A stretch of DNA of 51,073 bases from Corynebacterium sp. HMSC074A01. Its GTDB lineage: Bacteria > Actinomycetota > Actinomycetes > Mycobacteriales > Mycobacteriaceae. The position numbers were made by a program, and so were the translations under genes. The stretch spans positions 81,405 through 132,477 of the forward strand of contig NZ_KV825623.1 of assembly GCF_001831515.1 (NCBI RefSeq), read 5' to 3'. Under the pieces are notes generated by a model that searched no databases, had not been told where the DNA came from, and saw only the letters and a program-made list of their open reading frames with translations. Below are positions 45,577 to 51,073 of the stretch, piece after piece (within the stretch, counting starts at the first letter, position 1; each line of letters begins with the position of its first letter).

Positions 45577-47413
45577 CCTGATCAACTTCGCCGACGCGGC
45601 GCTCACCTCCATGCCGTACCTGATCGTCATGCCGCTGGTGCTGCCCGCCATCGCCGCGGCACTTATCCTGGTCACCGGCCGCCACGTGCAGGTGCAACGC
45701 GCGATCGCATTGATCACCCTGTTCGCGCTGGCGGTGATCGCGGCCGCGATGATCATCGTCGCCGACGTCCACGGCATCCAGACCGTACAGATGGGCGGCT
45801 GGGACGCTCCGATCGGCATCACGCTGGTGGCCGACCGTTTGTCCACCATCATGCTGTTCGTCTCGGCCATCGTGCTGTTCGCGGTGATGTGGTACGGCAT
45901 TTCGCAGGGGCTTCGCGACGGCGACGATGACGACCCCGTCGCCGTCTTCCTCCCCGTCTACATGCTGCTCTGCCTCGGCGTGAACCTGTCGTTCCTCGCC
46001 GGCGACCTGTTCAACCTCTACGTCGGCTTCGAGGTCTTCCTCGTCGCCTCCTACGTCCTGCTCACGCTCGGTGCCTCGCCCGGGCGCGTGCGCAGCGGCA
46101 TTAGCTACGTGATGGTCTCCATGGCCTCCTCCATGGTCTTCCTCTTCGCGCTCGCCCTGGTCTACGCCTCGGTGGGCACCGTGAACATGGCGCACGCCGG
46201 GCTACGCATGGAGGGCATCCCAGAGGGCACCCGCGCCGCCATCTTCGCCACGCTGTTGGTGGCCTTCGGTATCAAGGCGGCCGTCTTCCCGTTGGATGCC
46301 TGGCTGCCCGACTCCTACCCCACCGCGGCCTCCCTGGTCACCGCCGTATTCGCGGGCCTGCTGACCAAGGTGGGCGTCTACGCGATCATCCGCATGCGCT
46401 CCACCGTCTTTACCGACGGTGCCCTAGACACCCTGCTCATGTGGGTCGCGCTACTGACCATGATCGTCGGCGTGATGGGCGCGCTCGCCCAAAACGACAT
46501 CAAGCGCCTGCTGTCCTTTACCCTGGTCTCGCACATCGGCTACATGATCTTCGGCATTGCGCTCGGCTCCATGGCGGGCCTGTCCGGTGCCATCTTCTAC
46601 GCCGTCCACCACATTCTGGTGCAGACCTCGCTCTTCCTTGTGGTCGGGCTCATCGAGCGCCAGGCCGGTTCCGCACAGCTGCGTCGACTCGGCTCCCTGC
46701 TGTACACCGCCCCGGTCATCGCGCTGCTCTACTTCATCCCCGCGCTCAACCTGGGCGGCATCCCGCCGTTCTCCGGCTTCCTGGGCAAGGTCATGCTCAT
46801 CCAGGCTGGCGCCGCCGACGGCTCCTGGCTGGCCTGGGTGCTCATCGCGGGCGCGGTGATCACTTCGCTGCTGACCCTGTACGCCATGATCCTCGTCTGG
46901 TCCAAGGGCTTCCTTCGCGACCGCGCCGACGCCCCCGAGGGCGACGTAGCCATGGCCCGGCCCGCGACCCTGGCAGAGCGCGACGCGACCACCCAGTTCG
47001 CCGACCGCGACGACGTCGGCCGCGTACCCACCGGCATGTTTTTGTCCACCGCGCTGCTGGTCACCACCTCCGTTGCCATTACCTTCCTGGCTGGCCCGAT
47101 CTCCAACATCACCGACCGCGCCGCCGAGTCCGCACAGGACAGCTCGATCTACCGCAGCGCCGTGCTGGACACCATGCCCGGCGCAGGCGTGGATGGGGAG
47201 GTCGCCGAGCCGGAGAACCCGACACGACGGCCAGAGCGCTTCGTCACCCCGCAGGACGAGTACGGCAGCTCGGATACGCTGTACAAGCACCGCAGCCAGC
47301 GGGAGGGCACCACCAGCGAGCCCACCCAAGGCGTGAGCACTGAGACGGTGCCGACGCCGGTACGCGCCAGCGAGGCGTCGGCAAGCACGAGCCCCTCCGG
47401 AGGTGAGGACTAA
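45563..47413 (+). CDS. mrpD: Mrp antiporter subunit D (NuoN/ND2-like)
   Basis: A 616-residue membrane subunit homologous to NuoL/M/N. About 14 helices fill residues 15-500; LYVGFEVFLVASYVLL and GIKAAVFPLDAWLPDSYP carry the conserved Glu and Lys of the proton path. The last ~100 residues are hydrophilic and low-complexity (SQREGTTSEPTQGV), an extension lacking in Bacillus MrpD. The ATG at 45563 (with a second ATG next to it) follows AAGGAGG. It overlaps mrpC and its stop abuts mrpE. Confidence 0.95.
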   Translation: MMRASLINFADAALTSMPYLIVMPLVLPAIAAALILVTGRHVQVQRAIALITLFALAVIAAAMIIVADVHGIQTVQMGGWDAPIGITLVADRLSTIMLFVSAIVLFAVMWYGISQGLRDGDDDDPVAVFLPVYMLLCLGVNLSFLAGDLFNLYVGFEVFLVASYVLLTLGASPGRVRSGISYVMVSMASSMVFLFALALVYASVGTVNMAHAGLRMEGIPEGTRAAIFATLLVAFGIKAAVFPLDAWLPDSYPTAASLVTAVFAGLLTKVGVYAIIRMRSTVFTDGALDTLLMWVALLTMIVGVMGALAQNDIKRLLSFTLVSHIGYMIFGIALGSMAGLSGAIFYAVHHILVQTSLFLVVGLIERQAGSAQLRRLGSLLYTAPVIALLYFIPALNLGGIPPFSGFLGKVMLIQAGAADGSWLAWVLIAGAVITSLLTLYAMILVWSKGFLRDRADAPEGDVAMARPATLAERDATTQFADRDDVGRVPTGMFLSTALLVTTSVAITFLAGPISNITDRAAESAQDSSIYRSAVLDTMPGAGVDGEVAEPENPTRRPERFVTPQDEYGSSDTLYKHRSQREGTTSEPTQGVSTETVPTPVRASEASASTSPSGGED

Positions 47414-47935
47414 ATGCAGCAACTCTTCACCGGCATTAAGCACCGCTTCCGCCCCTGGTTCGTGGTGTGGCTGACGTTGATGTGGATCCTGCTCATGGGC
47501 GAGCTGAGCTGGGGCAACTTCGCCGCAGGTCTCGGGCTCGCGCTCGCGATCGTGCTTTTCTTGCCGCTGCCGCGCATCCCCAACCACGGCTACCACATCC
47601 ACTGGGGTCGTCTCGTGATCTTTGTCTTCTCGTGGCTGCGCGACCTCGCCGTGGCATCGACGAAGGTCGCCTGGCTAGCGCTGCGACCCACCGAGCCGCC
47701 GCGCAACGCGATCCTCAACGTGCCCATGCGACTCAGCAGCGAGCTCGTCCTCTACTTCGCCACCTGCGCTTATAACCTGCAGCCGGGCGGCTCCGTCACC
47801 GACATCAACCTGGCCGACCGCGAGTGGACTATCCACGTCCTCGACGCCGGCAGCGAGCAAGCCATCGAGCGCGAAATCGCCAACGTGGCCAAGCTCGAGC
47901 GCCAGATGATCGAGATCTTTGAAAGCAGGAGGTAA
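47414..47935 (+). CDS. mrpE: Mrp antiporter subunit E
   Basis: A 173-residue protein with two to three membrane helices in the first 75 residues (LTLMWILLMGELSW, AAGLGLALAIVLFLPL, LVIFVFSWLRDLAVAS), followed by the soluble MnhE domain with NLQPGGSVTDI and WTIHVLDAG. The proline/glycine core LQPG is a family hallmark. The ATG follows the mrpD stop with a one-base gap. Confidence 0.95.
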   Translation: MQQLFTGIKHRFRPWFVVWLTLMWILLMGELSWGNFAAGLGLALAIVLFLPLPRIPNHGYHIHWGRLVIFVFSWLRDLAVASTKVAWLALRPTEPPRNAILNVPMRLSSELVLYFATCAYNLQPGGSVTDINLADREWTIHVLDAGSEQAIEREIANVAKLERQMIEIFESRR

Positions 47936-47938
47936 CCC

Positions 47939-48217
47939 ATGGATCCCACCCTGTACAACGTGTTCCTCGGCATCGCCGCAGTGCTGCTTGCCGTCGGCTT
48001 CGCCCTGCTGGCCTGGCGCGTCATCGTCGGGCCCGATTCCATGGACCGCGTATTGGGCAACGACGCGATTACCGCCTCGCTCCAGTGCGCCCTGGCGCTC
48101 TACATCTGCTGGACGCTGGACACCACCGTGGTCAACGTGATGATGGTGATCGCCCTACTCGGCTTCATCGCCTCCATTTCCGTCGCCCGCTTCCGCAAGA
48201 GGGATGGTTCACTGTGA
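47939..48217 (+). CDS. mrpF: Mrp antiporter subunit F
   Basis: A 92-residue protein with three membrane helices. RVIVGPDSMDRVLGNDAIT is the signature loop of the MnhF/PhaF family, and ISVARFRKRDG closes it. AGGAGG precedes the ATG. Its stop overlaps the mrpG start (GTGA). Confidence 0.95.
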   Translation: MDPTLYNVFLGIAAVLLAVGFALLAWRVIVGPDSMDRVLGNDAITASLQCALALYICWTLDTTVVNVMMVIALLGFIASISVARFRKRDGSL

Positions 48218-48615
48218 ATTGGCACCTGCTTTTCGACGCCCTCTCGCTCCTGTTCATCCTCCCCGGCGCCTTCATGGTGTTCTCGGCCGCAGTGGGCACC
48301 GTCCGCTTCGGCTCCACCATGGCGCGCGTCCACGCCATTACGAAGCCGCAGACCACCGGCCTTTTGCTGATGTTCGTGGGCACCTTCATCCGGCTGGTCA
48401 GCTCCCCTGACTTCTCCGTGCACCACCGCGGCGACCTGGGCATGCTCGTCCTGCTAGTCCTGTTCGCGCTGATGACCAACCCGGTCACCGCGCAGCGCCT
48501 CGGCCGCGTCGCGCGCCGCGAGGGCCTCTACGGCGGGCCAGACCAGCTCAGCCGCAACGACCGCCCCGCCGACTACCACCCCAAGCGCGTGGACCCGGAG
48601 GGGCCGAAGGACTAG
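48214..48615 (+). CDS. mrpG: Mrp antiporter subunit G
   Basis: A 133-residue protein with three membrane helices. The GTVRFGSTMARVHAITKPQT segment is the MnhG/PhaG signature (R-x-P-D-x-x-x-R-x-H-A type, here diverged). The GTG start at 48214 overlaps the mrpF stop by four bases; the longer frame upstream is a shadow of mrpF. The C-terminal 35 residues are polar. Last gene of the operon; it converges on the YbdK-like gene with 4 bases between them. Confidence 0.93.
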   Translation: MNWHLLFDALSLLFILPGAFMVFSAAVGTVRFGSTMARVHAITKPQTTGLLLMFVGTFIRLVSSPDFSVHHRGDLGMLVLLVLFALMTNPVTAQRLGRVARREGLYGGPDQLSRNDRPADYHPKRVDPEGPKD

Positions 48616-48619
48616 GTGT

Positions 48620-49756
48620 TTAGCGCGGTGGCTGGAGCGTGAACATTTCCTCGCAGGTAGCGTCCACCACCCGCTTCCAGTCGCCGGTGGCCTGGTAGAT
48701 CTTGCGCTGGCGCTGGTAGCCCGCGCCGCGCTCCATGATCTCGCGGACGATCTCCATCTCCTCCACGCAGTCCAGCTCCTCGGCGATGGGGCGTAGCTCA
48801 TCCAGCATGTCGTTGAGCTCGTCGGTCACCCAGCGCTCGTCCGTCTCCCGGCTGGTGATCACGAGCGCGTCGAGCCCGTAGCGCGCGCCGCGCCACTTGT
48901 TCTCCGCCACGTGCCAGGGCTGCAGGGTGGGGAGCTCCTCCCCGGCGTCGATCATGCGATCGTAGTAGACCACCAGGCAGTGCGTGAGCGCGACGATGCC
49001 GGCGAGTTCGCGCAGGTTCGACGTGGCGTCGCTAATGCGCACCTCGATGGTGCCCCACTTGGCGGCCGGGCGGACGTCGAAATGCATGCTGCCGGTGTGG
49101 CTGATCACGCCGGAGGTCTGTTGCTCGCGCATGAACTGCACCCACTCGTCCCAGTCGCGGAACTGGTACGGCATGCCCGCGGTGGGAAGCTGCTGGTAGA
49201 GCATGGTGCGGTTCGACGCGTAGCCGGTGTCGATGCCGTCCCAGCCAGGGCTGGATGCGGAGATGACCAACAGGTGCGGGTACTTCGTCATGATCGCGTT
49301 GATGATCGGCCAAACGCGGTCCTCGTGGCTAATACCCACGTGGCAGTGGATGCCCCACAGCAGCATCTGCTGGCCCCAGTACTGCGTACGGTTGATGATC
49401 TCCTTGTACGTGAGCTTCGGGCTTAAAGGCTGCTCGCGGAAATCGGAGAACGGGTGGCCGCCGCCCGCCCACAGCTTCAGGCCCTGCGACTCGGCCGCGC
49501 TGCGGATCTTGTCCAGGTCCGTGCGCAGGGCGTCGACGGCCTCGCGAGCGTTTGTACAGATGGGCGTGACCAGCTCGATCGTGTTTTGCAGGAACTCGCG
49601 CTCCAGGTGGGTGCCGGGGTGTTCCCGCTCCACCTGCTCAATGACGCGTTCGGCGTGCGGCACCAGGTCGCGCGTGTTCGGGTCGACCACGCCGACCTCC
49701 CACTCCACGCCGAGCGTCGGCGCCGTGGATCGTGCAAAATCGCGATAAGGATCCAT
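48620..49756 (-). CDS. Carboxylate-amine ligase of the GCS2/YbdK family
   Basis: A 378-residue ATP-dependent ligase. [11 protein letters not shown] near the N-terminus and [15 protein letters not shown] in the middle are characteristic of the GCS2 (YbdK) group, followed by [24 protein letters not shown]. coli YbdK has weak gamma-glutamylcysteine synthetase activity, but its natural role is unknown. Corynebacteria make mycothiol, not glutathione, so another product, such as an ergothioneine precursor, is possible. It ends 4 bp from the convergent mrpG stop, leaving no room for a separate terminator. Confidence 0.9.
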   Translation of the reverse strand: MDPYRDFARSTAPTLGVEWEVGVVDPNTRDLVPHAERVIEQVEREHPGTHLEREFLQNTIELVTPICTNAREAVDALRTDLDKIRSAAESQGLKLWAGGGHPFSDFREQPLSPKLTYKEIINRTQYWGQQMLLWGIHCHVGISHEDRVWPIINAIMTKYPHLLVISASSPGWDGIDTGYASNRTMLYQQLPTAGMPYQFRDWDEWVQFMREQQTSGVISHTGSMHFDVRPAAKWGTIEVRISDATSNLRELAGIVALTHCLVVYYDRMIDAGEELPTLQPWHVAENKWRGARYGLDALVITSRETDERWVTDELNDMLDELRPIAEELDCVEEMEIVREIMERGAGYQRQRKIYQATGDWKRVVDATCEEMFTLQPPR

Positions 49757-49825
49757 GCGTGCAAGTCTAGGTTGCTGGGCACAAAACGCGGGAATTTGGT
49801 TTCAGGTTTGGGTTGCTGGCTTTGC

Positions 49826-50827
49826 TTAGCCGGCGAGGACGACCGTGATTGCGTGGCGGTTCTGCAGCGCCTCCGACGGCAGCTGGGTGTCATCACCAGG
49901 CAGGTCGTTCGTCGCACGTGGGGTGCCGCCGACGCGCTGCGCGATATCCGCCGCAACCTGCTCCGCGCCCGCGACCTGCGGGTTGTAGAAGACGAAGGTC
50001 TCCGGGAACACGCCGAAGGTCTGCTCCGGCATATTCATCGCGGCAGCGTCCTGCGACTTGTTCGCCACGCTGTACTGGCCGTCAAGCTTGCCCGCGGTCT
50101 GGTTCGCCAAATCCGGAACGCCCGAGTTGTTAAAGACGTAGACCTGCGCGTTCTGCGCCGTCAGATCCGGTGCAGCCGGGTTCGGCTGCGTTGGATTGTC
50201 GGGGTTGTTGGCGTCTGGGTTGTCGGCGTTGTTCTCGCGGTCGGCGTCGGGGTTGGCTGCGTCGCCGTTGTTTTCGCGGTCTGCGGGGTTGTTTGCGTCG
50301 GGGTTGTTGGCCGCGTTGTTGTCTGCGCCGTTGCCGTTCGGGTCGTTGGCGTTCGCGTCATTGTTTGCGCCAGGTGCATTGGCGTCATTGTTTGTGCCGT
50401 TGTCTGCAGGCTGCGACGCCTGAGTTTCCTGCGCCGCGTTCTCGGAAGAGTCTTTGCCCTGGCCCAGCGCGAAGATACCCCACAGCAGCAGGAGAAGGCC
50501 CACTGCCAGGAGAATCATTGCGAGTCCACGCTTCGGCAGCCGCGCTGCCGCGGGTGCTGCTGCCGCTGCGCCAGCACCAGCCGCTACGGCAGTCGAACCA
50601 GCCCGCGCCTCATCGGCGGAAACGTAACCGGCACCCGCCTCTTCGACCGGCTCAGCCTCGACGTACTCGGGCTCGTCGGCGTAATCCTCGTAGCCTTCGT
50701 AGTCCTCGTACGCCTCATCCGGCTCGTCGGCGCGGCGGTGGGCGCCGCGGTACTCGTCGCTCTCGCGCGGAAACTCGTCTCGTCCGCGATGTCCATCACC
50801 AGGGTTCACAGTATTCACATCCGCCAC
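49826..50827 (-). CDS. LytR_C-domain membrane protein
   Basis: A 333-residue single-pass protein: an acidic cytoplasmic N-terminus rich in Glu, Asp and Tyr (EDYEGYEDYADEPEY), one membrane helix (101-121), a ~95-residue Asn/Asp/Ala/Pro linker (about 125-218, tandem NNPDANNP-like units), and a LytR_C domain (about 226-333) with VYVFNNSGVPDLA. Unlike LytR-CpsA-Psr ligases it has no LCP domain, so it resembles the mycobacterial Cei-type envelope-integrity proteins. The external domain probably meets the peptidoglycan or arabinogalactan. The acidic tyrosine-rich tail might be a phosphorylation target. Confidence 0.85.
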   Translation of the reverse strand: MADVNTVNPGDGHRGRDEFPRESDEYRGAHRRADEPDEAYEDYEGYEDYADEPEYVEAEPVEEAGAGYVSADEARAGSTAVAAGAGAAAAAPAAARLPKRGLAMILLAVGLLLLLWGIFALGQGKDSSENAAQETQASQPADNGTNNDANAPGANNDANANDPNGNGADNNAANNPDANNPADRENNGDAANPDADRENNADNPDANNPDNPTQPNPAAPDLTAQNAQVYVFNNSGVPDLANQTAGKLDGQYSVANKSQDAAAMNMPEQTFGVFPETFVFYNPQVAGAEQVAADIAQRVGGTPRATNDLPGDDTQLPSEALQNRHAITVVLAG

Positions 50828-50970
50828 TCTAGACCCTCAAGCATCACTTGAGGGAATAATCGGCCCTGACACGCCGGGGTGTTGGCGTCGATCTTGGCCA
50901 TTCGGAACCACAGGACACATTCCACGCCCCAGGGACGGTTGGCAGCGAAGCACTTCCGACGAGCAGCCGC

Positions 50971-50990
50971 AAATGGAGCTAGCTCCGTTT
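50971..50990. repeat. Palindrome E1 (near-perfect)
   Basis: AAATGGAGCTAGCTCCGTTT is a 20-bp inverted repeat with one imperfect pair, followed by AGAG. It matches E2 69 bp away. Either could be a regulator binding site upstream of the LytR_C gene or of a gene beyond the window. I see no ORF in 50828-51073. Confidence 0.6.
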
Positions 50991-51039
50991 AGAGAATCCG
51001 TCGACACGCGACCTGGGGTTTTACAACCGGCGCAAGCCC

Positions 51040-51059
51040 AAATGGAGCTAGCTCCATTT
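51040..51059. repeat. Palindrome E2 (perfect)
   Basis: AAATGGAGCTAGCTCCATTT is a perfect 20-bp palindrome, followed by AGAAG. Its center-to-center distance to E1 is 69 bp. It is close to the window end, so the gene it may serve is not visible. Confidence 0.65.
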
Positions 51060-51073
51060 AGAAGGACCGCCGA

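Noticed and set aside
42919..45900. A 993-codon minus-strand open frame opposite the mrp genes
   Set aside because: His/Gly/Arg-rich antisense shadow of mrpA, mrpC and mrpD.
50180..50420. Short tandem repeats in the LytR_C gene as a possible satellite
   Set aside because: They encode the in-frame Asn/Asp linker; no exact repeat unit outside codon use.

Overview
The window is chromosomal DNA of a high-GC, mycolic-acid-containing actinobacterium, almost certainly a Corynebacterium. The main evidence is a Spa-type pilus operon with a class C sortase, a PorA/PorH-like pair of tiny porin subunits between ppk2 and groEL2, a hpt-ftsH-folE-folP-folB-folK run, and DUF3180, DUF6779 and GT87 proteins. 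I cannot name the species from sequence alone.

Layout. 1-0.9 kb: 3' part of an HNH endonuclease gene. 0.9-5.6 kb (minus): a beta-glucoside PTS operon (EIIBCA, LicT/BglG-type antiterminator, Enzyme I), preceded by a readable RAT antiterminator overlapping an intrinsic terminator. 5.6-20.2 kb (minus): a long housekeeping run, read from high to low coordinates: tilS, hpt, ftsH, folE, folP, folB, folK, two small envelope proteins, a Rossmann/DUF2520 protein, a divergent panC, a pseudokinase-like membrane protein, an MFS exporter, lysS and a GT-C glycosyltransferase. 20.2-22 kb: dacB, divergent from ppa. 22-36 kb: a surface region with a membrane-anchored, mucin-like metzincin protease, a four-gene pilus operon (major pilin, sortase C, LAxTG base pilin, 1699-residue tip adhesin) and a second sortase beside a putative substrate. 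36-40.5 kb: rhodanese, MarR regulator, ppk2, porA/porH-like genes and groEL2 under two CIRCE operators. 40.5-48.6 kb (plus): an M20 dipeptidase and a six-gene Mrp cation/proton antiporter operon whose first gene fuses MrpA and MrpB. 48.6-50.8 kb (minus): a YbdK-like carboxylate-amine ligase and a LytR_C membrane protein.

How the genes fit together. The pilus operon order (major pilin, sortase C, base pilin, tip) matches the C. diphtheriae spaD-srtC-spaE-spaF arrangement: the sortase would polymerise the major pilin through its YPK lysine, and the LAxTG base pilin would hand the fibre to a housekeeping sortase. The tip and major pilin genes are visibly AT-richer than the sortase and base-pilin genes between them. 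The fol genes make tetrahydrofolate from GTP, and panC with its overlapping DUF2520 partner suggests pantothenate metabolism. The PTS operon appears controlled by its own antiterminator.

The most unexpected signal is a dispersed 12-base motif, GCGTCGNNAAGC, most often with AT in the middle. I count 23 exact copies on both strands, in different reading frames and in one intergenic site, against about 0.1-0.2 expected by chance. Inside genes it forces rare codons (ATA, CTT), so the DNA word itself seems to be selected. I do not recognise it. Other points of interest are paired long imperfect palindromes at convergent gene ends, a G9 tract near the pilus promoter, and the second sortase with a non-canonical sorting-like tail next to it.
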